From contig JBAZZQ010000015.1 in the NCBI GenBank assembly GCA_041658725.1, forward strand, positions 1 to 64,000: 64,000 bases of DNA, written 5' to 3'. Position 1 is the first letter of the stretch. Each line of letters opens with the position of its first letter. The notes under the pieces are model-generated. The model was not told the origin of the DNA. It did no database searches and was given only the letters and a program-made list of their open reading frames with translations. Below are positions 25,280 through 34,058 of this stretch, one piece after another. The DNA comes from JBAZZQ01 sp041658725. Its GTDB lineage: Bacteria > Planctomycetota > Phycisphaerae > JAAYCJ01. Made by a program: the position numbers and the translations under genes.

Positions 25280-26575
25280 ATGAATGACGCGAAGAGCAAA
25301 AAAGCGTTCGATCTGGCCGTTCAATTCATTCCCGGCGGAGTCAATTCGCCGGTTCGGAGTTTTTCCTCGGTGGGTGGAACTCCTCGGTTCATTCACCAGG
25401 GCAAAGGCTGTAAGATTACCGACATCGATGAAAATGAATATATCGATTACGTCGGGTCGTGGGGGCCGCTGATCCTGGGTCATGCGGACCAGACCGTTCT
25501 CGCCGCTGTGGCCAAGACCGCGTGCCGGGGATTAACGTTCGGAGCACCCACTGAGGGCGAGACACTTCTTGCCCAGATGATTTGCCGGAATTTTGAATCG
25601 ATCGATCTGGTTCGCCTGGTCAACAGCGGGACGGAGGCGGTGACCAGCATTTTGCGGTTGGCTCGGGGTTATACGGGAAAAAACAAAATTATCAAGGCGG
25701 CGGGCGGTTATCACGGTCACGTGGATCAACTTCTCGTCCAGGCAGGGTCGGGGGTGGCGACGCTGGGGCTTCCCGCTTCGGCGGGGATCGCGGCGAATAT
25801 CGCGGAACTGACCATTGTCGTGCCTTACAATGATTTATCCGCTGTCGAGGAGGCGTTTGCCAAGTACGGCCAGGATATCTGTGCCGTTCTGATCGAACCG
25901 ATAGCCGGTAACATGGGGGTTATCCCTCCGATGGAAGGATATCTTCAGGGTTTGCGAAAATTGTGCGATCAGCATAAATCGCTTTTGATCTTCGACGAGG
26001 TTATTACGGGTTTTCGTGTTTCGGCGGGCGGGGCACAGCAGCTTTACGGAGTGAAGCCCGATCTGACCGTGCTCGGCAAAATTATCGGTGGGGGACTGCC
26101 GGTGGGGGCTTATGGTGGACGACGGGAAATCATGGAACTTCTGGCTCCCTTGGGACCGGTGTATCAGGCGGGTACGCTTTCGGGAAATCCTCTGGCGACG
26201 GCGGCGGGGATCGCGACGCTGGCGGTCCTTGAATATCCGCAGGCGTATGCAAAACTTGAATCGCTGGCCTGTGCCCTGGCCGACGGCTTGGGCAAGGCCG
26301 CCTGGAAAGCGAAAGTTCCGCTCTCCATCAACCGTGTTGGAAGCATGATGACCCCATTCTTTGGCGAGGGTCCAATTCGCAATTACCAGGACGTTCAAAA
26401 CACCAACCGCCAAAGGTACAACCGATTTTTCCACTTGATGCTTGATCGCGGCATTTACCTGCCGCCTTCGGCGTTTGAGGCCATGTTTGTTTCCCTGGCG
26501 CATACCCCGACTGAAATCGAATATACCGTGGAGCAGGCGCGGATTTCATTTGAACAATTGGTCCGCGATGTGTAA
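25280..26575 (+). CDS. hemL: Glutamate-1-semialdehyde 2,1-aminomutase
   Basis: A 431-residue class III PLP enzyme: FIPGGVNSPVRSF at the start, NSGTEAV, GGYHGHVDQLLVQAGSG, LIFDEVITGFR, and the PLP-lysine region TVLGKIIGGGLPVGA (about 262-276). It makes 5-aminolevulinate in the C5 heme pathway. It appears to be co-directional with the membrane protein that follows 46 bp later. Confidence 0.93.
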   Translation: MNDAKSKKAFDLAVQFIPGGVNSPVRSFSSVGGTPRFIHQGKGCKITDIDENEYIDYVGSWGPLILGHADQTVLAAVAKTACRGLTFGAPTEGETLLAQMICRNFESIDLVRLVNSGTEAVTSILRLARGYTGKNKIIKAAGGYHGHVDQLLVQAGSGVATLGLPASAGIAANIAELTIVVPYNDLSAVEEAFAKYGQDICAVLIEPIAGNMGVIPPMEGYLQGLRKLCDQHKSLLIFDEVITGFRVSAGGAQQLYGVKPDLTVLGKIIGGGLPVGAYGGRREIMELLAPLGPVYQAGTLSGNPLATAAGIATLAVLEYPQAYAKLESLACALADGLGKAAWKAKVPLSINRVGSMMTPFFGEGPIRNYQDVQNTNRQRYNRFFHLMLDRGIYLPPSAFEAMFVSLAHTPTEIEYTVEQARISFEQLVRDV

Positions 26576-26621
26576 ACTTATGTCAAAGCAGCTAAAACCC
26601 TGAAACGCGGAGGAGCATACC

Positions 26622-27293
26622 ATGAGTAGTCGCGATGTAACCAGTTTTACCGAAGGTTGGACCGTTTTTCATCAGGCACGGACTGTCTTTACCGTCCTGC
26701 TGCTCGTGGCTATGGTGATCAATATCGTCATTTTTATTCTTGCGAGATTCACCAGTCTCGCTCATCATCCGATGCCGTCAATCCCAGTGGCGGTTTCCAC
26801 CACGACCCCGCCCCTATTTCGGTCCCCCGCATCAGCGCCTGCCCGCGTGGAACCCGGTACTAAATCGGAAGAAAAGTGGCACACGATGTTTTCCGCTCTT
26901 ATGATGATCACGTCGGTGGTTTCGATTATTTGCGTTATTTTCCTTGTTTTTTGTGCTCTGCTCGGGGTCATGATGATTATCGCCGGACAGGCTCCAGGCG
27001 CGGGCAGCGCCGCCGCGGCGTTTTTCTGGGGGGTCATGATGGTGGTCCTTCTTTTGCCCTGGGGCGGCATCTTTCCTCAAATAGCCTGTTTGCCTTGTGG
27101 ATCTCCCTTCCGGGAAATGCAACAAAATATTCAAGCCGGCGTATCGGCTTCATGGACCACCCAGCTTGTTCTCTGGGTTCGATATTTCATTTACCCCATT
27201 CTCATCATCCTGGCGGACATCCTGTATTTTGGGCGCACCAGCCAAGCCAACACGCAGGTCGCTTCGGTCCGATACATGGAATCTTCGCCATAA
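26622..27293 (+). CDS. Membrane protein of unknown function
   Basis: 223 residues with about four hydrophobic helices: residues 22-45 (VFTVLLLVAMVINIVIFIL), about 95-120 and 130-150, and near the C-terminus (YFIYPILIILADILYF). A Pro/Thr/Ser-rich loop separates the first and second. GGAGG lies just before the ATG. It matches no family I can name. It is probably co-transcribed with hemL but no link to heme synthesis is evident. Confidence 0.65.
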   Translation: MSSRDVTSFTEGWTVFHQARTVFTVLLLVAMVINIVIFILARFTSLAHHPMPSIPVAVSTTTPPLFRSPASAPARVEPGTKSEEKWHTMFSALMMITSVVSIICVIFLVFCALLGVMMIIAGQAPGAGSAAAAFFWGVMMVVLLLPWGGIFPQIACLPCGSPFREMQQNIQAGVSASWTTQLVLWVRYFIYPILIILADILYFGRTSQANTQVASVRYMESSP

Positions 27294-27308
27294 GACAGGA
27301 GAATGACG

Positions 27309-27347
27309 AAATCCTAACATCCAATCAATGATTAGACATTAGGATTT
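27309..27347. terminator. Bidirectional terminator hairpin
   Basis: AAATCCTAA (27309-27317) pairs with TTAGGATTT (27339-27347). Every mismatch in the inner arms is a transition, so an RNA form would pair through G-U. It lies between convergent genes. Confidence 0.5.
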
Positions 27348-27370
27348 AGGATTTGGTCATTTTATCCGAT

Positions 27371-27751
27371 TTAGTTGTTTTTCGGGTCGAGCAGATCGAA
27401 GTGGACTCCGACTTTGAACATGCCGACGGTTGTCGTGCAGTGCATGACGGTGGCGGGGATTTCGATTTCTCCGTTCTCCGTTTCAATGTTGATAATAAGT
27501 TTCTGGCCGATGGTTAATTTATGGTGGCACAAAAAGCCGAGTCCGTCCGGGTTGATATCATGGGTGGTTAGGTAAATAGGATCGTCCGTTATCGAACTAC
27601 ATTCCAACGCGGCCATTCCCGGAGCTTCAAACTTCATTCGCCAGCATTTCCGGCGCCATTCGGATTGCTCGTTCTGGGAGGTCGATGTCCGTAATTGCTC
27701 GACCAACTTCTCCATTTGTTCGTGTGTTTTTACCACAATTTTAATATCCAC
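27371..27751 (-). CDS. PilZ-like domain protein
   Basis: 126 residues starting at GTG 27751 (the ATG three codons upstream is followed at once by a stop). A helical N-terminus is followed by WRRKCWRMKF, resembling the RxxxR of PilZ domains, then DINPDGLGF for the D/NxSxxG motif and VGVHF near the end. By family it would bind cyclic-di-GMP, but the second motif has Asn-Pro where Ser is usual, so binding is not certain. It lies just downstream of the phosphomannomutase gene on the same strand. Confidence 0.65.
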   Translation of the reverse strand: MDIKIVVKTHEQMEKLVEQLRTSTSQNEQSEWRRKCWRMKFEAPGMAALECSSITDDPIYLTTHDINPDGLGFLCHHKLTIGQKLIINIETENGEIEIPATVMHCTTTVGMFKVGVHFDLLDPKNN

Positions 27752-27855
27752 AATTTACATTCCTTATCGGACCTGCGACAAAAGCCTGTCCTGCCTGATT
27801 GAACTATCGGCTGATTGGCGGACGCTCTTGACTTCGGAATTGCAATTCGGCAGTG

Positions 27856-29232
27856 TTAGTGGTTGGATGGCGTACCCAGCAGGGGGGCAATTTCGCTCAT
27901 TTTGCTTTCCAACAACGACTTAGTTTTGGCTTCCAGGTTCAAACGCAGCAATGGTTCCGTGTTGCTCTTTCGCACGTTGCACCACCAATCCGCATATTCG
28001 ATGGTAATTCCGTCGAGGTAATCGATTTTTCCATCTTTATATTTTTCGGCGAGACTTTTGATCCGCTCATCCTTGTCCTCCGCCTGGAAGTTCCGCTCGC
28101 CGGAGGCAAAAAAGCGTTTCAGCGGAGCGATCAGCCGGCTGATGGATTTATTGGTTTCGGTCACGATGTCTAATATCGTGGCGATGGCGATAAATGCCGA
28201 ATCGCAATACCAATTGTCGCGGAAATAGAAATGCCCCGAAAGCTCTCCTCCGAACGCGGCCTTCGTGTCGGACATCGCCTTTTTCATAAACGAATGACCC
28301 ACACGCTCCCGCCTGGGAACCCCGCCCGCTTTAAGAATCTCTTCCTTGAGCACCCAACTGCTGCGCAAATCGTAAACCACGGTCGTGCCGGGATTCTGTT
28401 TGATAAAATAACCCGCCAGTAGCGCGGTCAATAAATCCGAAGCCACCGGCGTACCTTTTTCATCCACCAGCACGCAGCGGTCGCTGTCACCATCCAGGCA
28501 AATGCCGAAATCGGCTTTCTGGCGTTTAACCTCGTTGCACAATTGCTTTAAATTCGATTCAACCAGCGGATTGGGGTCATGGACAAAATCCCCGTTGTGC
28601 TCGAAATTCAAAGCGGTAACCTGAAGTTCTTTTATATCCCCGAAAATGATCGGCCAGTATTTACCGCCCATCCCATTCGACGCATCGACCACGATTTTTA
28701 ATTTCTTAACCGGTTCCTTGATAAACCCGCGAATAAAGGTTTTATATTCAGAGGTAACATCGCGAGTGGTCAATTCAGCCTGGGGTATGGAACTTCGCGG
28801 CGGAACTGCCTGTGCTATTCGTTTGATTTCCTGTAACCCCGTGTCCTGCCCGATTGGCTTACCACCCGCACCGGTGATTTTGAAACCGTTATAATGACCG
28901 GGATTATGGCTGGCGGTCGTCTGGATTGCCCCGGCGGTCTTAAGGAAATTGACCGCGAAATAAATCTGGGACGTATCGATCATCCCGACGTCGATGCAAT
29001 TCACCCCTGCCGACAGCACTCCGTCGATGAACGCTTTGCATAGAGTCGGACTGCTCTTTCGCATATCCCTGCCCACGGCCAGGACGTTTTGTTTCGGGTC
29101 GCTGCGCGCGTAACCGGTAAGCTGGCTTCGGAAAAAATTCGCCGCCGCATGCCCGATCCGCCAGGCGATATCTTCATTCAACTGATCCGGATAAGTACCG
29201 CGTATATCATAAGCCTTAAAAATTTTATCCAT
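27856..29232 (-). CDS. Phosphomannomutase/phosphoglucomutase
   Basis: A 458-residue alpha-D-phosphohexomutase. It has the AYDIRGTYP start, the phospho-serine loop TASHNPGHYNG (about residues 105-115), the metal site DGDSDRC (about 243-249), the sugar loop GGELSGH and the phosphate-binding RKSNTEPLLR near the C-terminus. It interconverts hexose 1- and 6-phosphates for sugar-nucleotide synthesis. ATG at 29232 has GAGAGG seven bases upstream. The frame is open for a further 62 codons (see the separate entry), so a longer form is possible. Confidence 0.9.
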   Translation of the reverse strand: MDKIFKAYDIRGTYPDQLNEDIAWRIGHAAANFFRSQLTGYARSDPKQNVLAVGRDMRKSSPTLCKAFIDGVLSAGVNCIDVGMIDTSQIYFAVNFLKTAGAIQTTASHNPGHYNGFKITGAGGKPIGQDTGLQEIKRIAQAVPPRSSIPQAELTTRDVTSEYKTFIRGFIKEPVKKLKIVVDASNGMGGKYWPIIFGDIKELQVTALNFEHNGDFVHDPNPLVESNLKQLCNEVKRQKADFGICLDGDSDRCVLVDEKGTPVASDLLTALLAGYFIKQNPGTTVVYDLRSSWVLKEEILKAGGVPRRERVGHSFMKKAMSDTKAAFGGELSGHFYFRDNWYCDSAFIAIATILDIVTETNKSISRLIAPLKRFFASGERNFQAEDKDERIKSLAEKYKDGKIDYLDGITIEYADWWCNVRKSNTEPLLRLNLEAKTKSLLESKMSEIAPLLGTPSNH

Positions 29233-29418
29233 GACTAAGCCTCTCGAAATTGGTGTTTCGTCTTTTTTGTTTGATGGTTTAGCCGTCAAGTCCTGAAACC
29301 GGCATTCCTGGCAAACCCGGTGATGCCGCATCTGCCGAGCCATGCACACCGCATCACTGATCGTATAATTCTGCCCCGGACACGTCCGGCCATATTCATT
29401 AGGATTTTGTTCTACCAT
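29233..29418 (-). other. In-frame Cys-rich extension upstream of the phosphohexomutase
   Basis: From ATG 29418 the frame runs without stop into the mutase and adds 62 residues. They contain four cysteines in a C-x(12)-C-x(9)-C-x2-C pattern (CPGQNYTISDAVC ... CQEC) plus a His pair, which looks like a small zinc-binding module. No good ribosome-binding site precedes it, whereas the internal ATG has one. It may be a real fused domain, an alternative longer product, or a separate small gene that has lost its stop. Confidence 0.4.
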
Positions 29419-29458
29419 ATCCGCCCATTATAACTTGATGGGAAGCATATTCAACTTT

Positions 29459-32119
29459 TTATTGTCCTTTCAGGCGGGATTGTAGGTCGTTTAGGATTTG
29501 GATGGCTTGGAGGGGGGTTATGTGGTCGGTTTGGAGGTCTTTGAGTTCGTCGATGACGGCTGATTGTGGTTGGTCGAAGAGATTGATGTCGGCGGGGGCG
29601 TTGCCGCCTAGTTCGGGTTGTTTGGCTTCTCGGGCGAAGTTTCGCTCTAGTTCGGCGAGGATAGTTCGGGCGCGGGAGATGGTTTCTTTGGGTAGGCCGG
29701 CGAGGCGGGCTACGTGGATGCCGTAGCTTTTGTCCGTGCCGCCTGGGGCGATCTTGTGGAGGAAGATAATCTGGTCGTGCCATTCTCGGATCAGGATATT
29801 AAAATTCTTTACGCCGGGGATTAGTTCTTCTAGTTCCGTTAATTCGTGATAGTGGGTGGCGAAGAGTGTTCGTGTGAAAAGATGTTTGGCGATGTGCTCG
29901 GCGATGGCCCAGGCGAGGGCGAGGCCGTCGTAGGTGCTGGTTCCTCGGCCGATTTCGTCGAGGATGACGAGGGAATTGGCGGTGGCGTTGTTCAGGATAT
30001 TGGCGGCTTCGGTCATTTCTACCATGAAGGTGGATTGTCCGCGGGAAAGCTCGTCGGATGCGCCGACGCGGGTGAAGATTCGGTCGGTCAAGCCGATGGT
30101 GGCTTCTTTGGCGGGGATGAATGAGCCGGTGTGGGCGAGTAAGACCAATAACGCGACTTGGCGGATGTAGGTGCTTTTTCCGGCCATGTTCGGGCCGGTG
30201 ATGATCATCATGGTGGTTTTTTTGGGGTTCAGGTCGGTATCGTTTGGCACGAATTTTTCGGCCAGGGATACGTCGAGGACGGGATGGCGGCCTTGCGTAA
30301 TTTGGAGGACGGGTTCGGTTACGATTTGCGGCCGGGAGTATCCTCGCATGGCGGCGAGATAGGCGAAGGAGATTAGCACGTCGAGTTTGGAGATGGCTGC
30401 GCCGGCGAGTTGGATTCGTTCGATTTTTTCGGCGGCCTGGCGGCGGACTTTCTCGAAGATTTGGGATTCCAATTCTTTGGCTCGGTCATCGGCGGTTAAT
30501 TGTTCCTGTTCGTATTTTTTTAATTCTTCGTTGATGTAGCGTTCAGCGTTTTTGATGGTTTGCTTGCGGACGTAATCGGCAGGTGCGCGGTCCTTGTTGG
30601 CGTGGGTGATTTCGATGTAATAGCCGAAGACCGAATTGTAGCCGACCTTTAGCGTGGATATTCCCGTTCGCTCGATTTGGCGAGCTTGGAATTGGATGAG
30701 CCAGGTTTGTCCGTCGCGGCTGATGGAACGCAGGCGGTCCAATTCGGTGTCGAAGTTGTCGGCGATGACCCCGCCGTCGCGGAGATGGGCGGGGGGTTGA
30801 TCGACGATGGCGCGGCCGATGTATTCGCCGAGTTCATCCAGGCCTGATAATTGTGCGGCGATGGTTTCCAGAAACGAGCCGGCTACTTTTACGGGTTCCA
30901 GGAATTCGATTAATTTTGGAAACCGGCGAAAACTTTCACCCAGAGAGGCGATGTCTCGCGGTGAGGCTCGGCCGGTGCCGATACGCGCGGAGATTCGCTC
31001 CATGTCGGCGAAGTTTTTTAGCTCCAGGCGAATTTGACGAAGCACATCCTGACGCTGGAGGAGCAAATCGACCGCGTCCTGGCGCATGATGATGTCGTCA
31101 TAATCACGAAGGGGATACATTAGCCATTGGCGGAGTCGCCGAGCGCCCATGGCGGTGCAAGTTTGATCCATGACGCCCAGGAGGGTTCCATCTCGCGATC
31201 CGGTGCGCATGGTTCGTTCGAGTTCCAGCGAGCGGACGGTGGTTTGATCGAGTTGCAGGTATTTTCCGCGTGAGAGACGCTGAATTCGTCGGATGTGTTC
31301 CAGGGCGGTTAGCTGCGTTTCGGCGAGGTATTCGAGAATCGCTCCGGCGGAGGCGAGGGAAATATCAAATTGATCGAAGCCAAAACCTTCCAGTCCGATG
31401 GTTCCGAATTGCTCGGTTAATGCGTTTTGGGCCTGGTTCTGGTCGAACCACCATGCGGGTCGATAGGTGACGGCGGCTTCGAGGATTTCCTGAAATTGGC
31501 GGGCGAGTTTTCGGAACCGGGCGGATCGGACGGCGTCACTTCCGGTATCGACTTCCGGCAGGAGGAGTTCGGCGGGTCTTAATCGGACCAGCTCGTCGAT
31601 GACTTGTTCGGCGGGGACGACGACCGTGCGAAATTCGCCGGTGGAAAGTTCCACCCACGCCACACCGCCTGCCTCGCCGTTGAAATCGCAGCTCGCCAGA
31701 TAATTGACCTCGCGATCCTGGAGCATGATGTTTTCCGTCAGCGTGCCGGGGGTAACGATCCGTACGATTTTTCGTTTGACCACTCCCTTGGCTAGTTTCG
31801 GGTCTTCGACCTGTTCGCTGATCGCGACTTTGTAACCTGCTTTTACCATGCGGGCCAGATAACTTTCGACGGCGTGGAAGGGGACCCCGGCCAGCGGGAC
31901 GGGATTCTCGCCTTTATTTCGGCTGGTGAGTGCCAGACCGAGGACACGAGAGGCGGTTTTGGCGTCTTCGTAAAACATCTCGTAAAAATCGCCCATTCGG
32001 AAAAACAAAATGGCATCGCCGACCTGAGCCTTTTGCTCGACGTATTGTTTCATGGCCGGCGTAATAGCAGAAGCCGGCGGTTCCAGTTTTGTCGTCAATT
32101 CCGATTGCGGTTCATTCAT
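29459..32119 (-). CDS. mutS: DNA mismatch repair protein MutS
   Basis: An 886-residue MutS1. It has the mismatch-contacting FYE in LFFRMGDFYEMF (residues 39-49), a connector and lever region, and a clamp. The C-terminal ATPase has Walker A GPNMAGKST (about 640), DELSRGQSTFMVEM and DEIGRGTSTYDGLALAWA, followed by the helix-turn-helix dimer region. It recognises base mismatches and recruits MutL. No mutL is in the window. It lies between phosphohexomutase (same strand) and a divergent LacI gene. Confidence 0.94.
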   Translation of the reverse strand: MNEPQSELTTKLEPPASAITPAMKQYVEQKAQVGDAILFFRMGDFYEMFYEDAKTASRVLGLALTSRNKGENPVPLAGVPFHAVESYLARMVKAGYKVAISEQVEDPKLAKGVVKRKIVRIVTPGTLTENIMLQDREVNYLASCDFNGEAGGVAWVELSTGEFRTVVVPAEQVIDELVRLRPAELLLPEVDTGSDAVRSARFRKLARQFQEILEAAVTYRPAWWFDQNQAQNALTEQFGTIGLEGFGFDQFDISLASAGAILEYLAETQLTALEHIRRIQRLSRGKYLQLDQTTVRSLELERTMRTGSRDGTLLGVMDQTCTAMGARRLRQWLMYPLRDYDDIIMRQDAVDLLLQRQDVLRQIRLELKNFADMERISARIGTGRASPRDIASLGESFRRFPKLIEFLEPVKVAGSFLETIAAQLSGLDELGEYIGRAIVDQPPAHLRDGGVIADNFDTELDRLRSISRDGQTWLIQFQARQIERTGISTLKVGYNSVFGYYIEITHANKDRAPADYVRKQTIKNAERYINEELKKYEQEQLTADDRAKELESQIFEKVRRQAAEKIERIQLAGAAISKLDVLISFAYLAAMRGYSRPQIVTEPVLQITQGRHPVLDVSLAEKFVPNDTDLNPKKTTMMIITGPNMAGKSTYIRQVALLVLLAHTGSFIPAKEATIGLTDRIFTRVGASDELSRGQSTFMVEMTEAANILNNATANSLVILDEIGRGTSTYDGLALAWAIAEHIAKHLFTRTLFATHYHELTELEELIPGVKNFNILIREWHDQIIFLHKIAPGGTDKSYGIHVARLAGLPKETISRARTILAELERNFAREAKQPELGGNAPADINLFDQPQSAVIDELKDLQTDHITPLQAIQILNDLQSRLKGQ

Positions 32120-32180
32120 GGTAGGAATTATAGCAGGAAATTTATAAAGGTTAAGCCTTCTTTTGACAGGAATATTCTGA

Positions 32181-32224
32181 TTGACAAGAAAGAAATATTA
32201 TGTTAAATTCCCGTGAACGTTCAC
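32181..32224 (+). promoter_or_regulatory. Promoter and palindromic operator of the LacI operon
   Basis: TTGACA (32181-32186) and TTAAAT (32203-32208) form a promoter with 16-bp spacing. Immediately downstream, GTGAACGTTCAC (32213-32224) is a perfect 12-bp palindrome covering the expected start site. That is the usual size and position for a LacI-family operator, so autorepression is likely. Confidence 0.65.
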
Positions 32225-32240
32225 ATCAGGAAAGTGGATC

Positions 32241-33251
32241 ATGAGTGTATCGATTTTGGATGTTGCCTTAAAGGCCGACGTGAGCCGAATGACTGTGACC
32301 CGAGTCATGCGTCAGGACGGCTCGGTCAATGCGCAAACCCAGGACCGGGTTATGCGGGTGATGCGGCAGATGGGGTACGTTCCTTCCCCTGCCGCCCGGG
32401 CCATGCGTAGCAAGGATAAGCTTCGCGGAACCGGCGCGTTGTGCTTTGCCCTGATTTTTGGAGCGGATACTCAATTGGCGGACGGTTTTTTCTGTGACGT
32501 GGCTCGAGGAGCGGAACAGGCTGCTTCGGAACATGGTTTGTGTCCGCTTCAGGTGCATTGGCAAAATACGTTCGAAGCCTCCTGGCCTCGTTTGCAATCT
32601 GTCTTTTCCATCAGCAGTCTGTGCGGAGCTGTGCTTGTGGGTCAGTTCAGCGGACGGGAAATTAAAAATATTCAACAGCATGCCAAGCGGGTAGTGGTGG
32701 TAGATGGTCCGGCCCCGGAGAATTTGCCTGTGGCGTCGGTGGAATCGGATAACATTAGCGGCTGCAAATTGGCGATTCAGCATCTGCTGGATCGTGGGGT
32801 GCGACGATTGCTGATTTTAACGGGACCGCCCGATCATTATTTTTCCCAGGCGACTTTGTCCGCTGTAAATTATTTTAGATCACACTTTGAGCGAGTCGAT
32901 ATCGCAAATACCGATTATACAGCCCAAACGGCGGAGGCGGTTATACACAAGGTGTGGGCGAAGGGGCGGAAGTATGACGGAATTTTCGGCAACGACGAAT
33001 TGTCACTTGGGGCCCTTCGGGCCTTGGCGGATTTACAGGTAAAAGTGCCTCAAAAAGTGCGGGTGATCGGATTTGACGATATACCCCATGCCGCCTTTTC
33101 CCATCCTCGGCTTACGACGATCAGCATTGATAAAAAGCAGTTAGGCCGTGAGGCCGTGCTGGGACTGATTGAAATGGTTCGAGGGAGTCACGCTTTAGAG
33201 CCGGTCAAAAAGATAATCCGAGCGAAACTCGTTATAAGAGAATCCACATAA
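32241..33251 (+). CDS. LacI-family transcriptional regulator
   Basis: 336 residues. The N-terminal helix-turn-helix is ILDVALKADVSRMTVTRVM, with the hinge VPSPAARAMRSK near 50-62, followed by a periplasmic-binding-protein-like sensor domain ending VRVIGFDDIPHAAFSHPRLTTI. It should bind the palindrome at 32213-32224 and control itself and the two hydrolase genes downstream. The inducer is unknown. The first HTH helix reads ALKADVSRMTVTR where AREAGVSxxTVSR is usual. Confidence 0.85.
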   Translation: MSVSILDVALKADVSRMTVTRVMRQDGSVNAQTQDRVMRVMRQMGYVPSPAARAMRSKDKLRGTGALCFALIFGADTQLADGFFCDVARGAEQAASEHGLCPLQVHWQNTFEASWPRLQSVFSISSLCGAVLVGQFSGREIKNIQQHAKRVVVVDGPAPENLPVASVESDNISGCKLAIQHLLDRGVRRLLILTGPPDHYFSQATLSAVNYFRSHFERVDIANTDYTAQTAEAVIHKVWAKGRKYDGIFGNDELSLGALRALADLQVKVPQKVRVIGFDDIPHAAFSHPRLTTISIDKKQLGREAVLGLIEMVRGSHALEPVKKIIRAKLVIREST

Positions 33252-33287
33252 ACAAACTTCGACAAAAATAAATGGAAAGGGTTTGCC

Positions 33288-34037
33288 ATGCGATATGAAA
33301 TGATGTTTCCCGATCAAATTCGGAAGGCGATCAAAGAAAACTGGCCCGTAGTCTTACCGGTCGGCGTTCTGGAGTATCATTCCGAGCATTGTGTGGTCGG
33401 CGTGGACACGCTGCTGGTGATACGGGCGGTGGAATTATTGGAAAAAGAAATGAACCTGGTGATCCTGCCTCCTTTTTACTACGGGGCGGGAACTTACGTC
33501 GTCGAATCCCCTGAAAACCGTGGAACGGTCCATGTCGATTCTACAGTCTTGAATAATTTCGGGCGAGAATTGTTCCGATCTCTGCTGCGGATCGGATTTA
33601 GGAATATCCATCTTTTTATCCATCACCAGAGCGAAAATTTCACCGTTGGAATGCCCACGGATTTGGCCTTTAGATTAGCGGCGCGGCAGATGATTTTTGA
33701 ATTTCTGGATACCCATCGCGGCGAGGGATGGTGGGGGGATAACAAGATGCAGGATTATTACAGTCAGCATACGGCGGGGGATAATCCGTTTAACTGGATT
33801 CAGGTCCATCCATTCATGGATGCTGAAATCCAGGCGAAATTTCCTATCGATCATGCCGGTTTGCAGGAAACCTCGCTGATGATGGCTTTTTGCCCGGAAG
33901 GGGTCGATATGAAAAAACTGTCCACGGAAAAATGGTACTGTCGGACTTCCGGCCAAGCCAGTCTCGATTACGGAAATGCCGCGAAAGATATGATTCTAAA
34001 ATCCATGAGGAACCTTTTAAACACTCAAACGAAATAA
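33288..34037 (+). CDS. Creatininase-family amidohydrolase
   Basis: 249 residues of the creatinine amidohydrolase fold. It has LPVGVLEYHSEHCVVGVDTLL, with the expected metal ligands Glu, His and Asp at E-x-H-x8-D, a second-strand HHQSEN in place of NGHGGN, and HAGLQETSLMM for the HAGExETS block. Members include creatininase and MftE-like or FAPy-type hydrolases, so the substrate cannot be told from sequence. It lies between a LacI regulator and an M24 protein, 36 and 21 bp apart. Confidence 0.75.
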   Translation: MRYEMMFPDQIRKAIKENWPVVLPVGVLEYHSEHCVVGVDTLLVIRAVELLEKEMNLVILPPFYYGAGTYVVESPENRGTVHVDSTVLNNFGRELFRSLLRIGFRNIHLFIHHQSENFTVGMPTDLAFRLAARQMIFEFLDTHRGEGWWGDNKMQDYYSQHTAGDNPFNWIQVHPFMDAEIQAKFPIDHAGLQETSLMMAFCPEGVDMKKLSTEKWYCRTSGQASLDYGNAAKDMILKSMRNLLNTQTK

Positions 34038-34058
34038 TTTTTTTAATGGAGAAAAACA

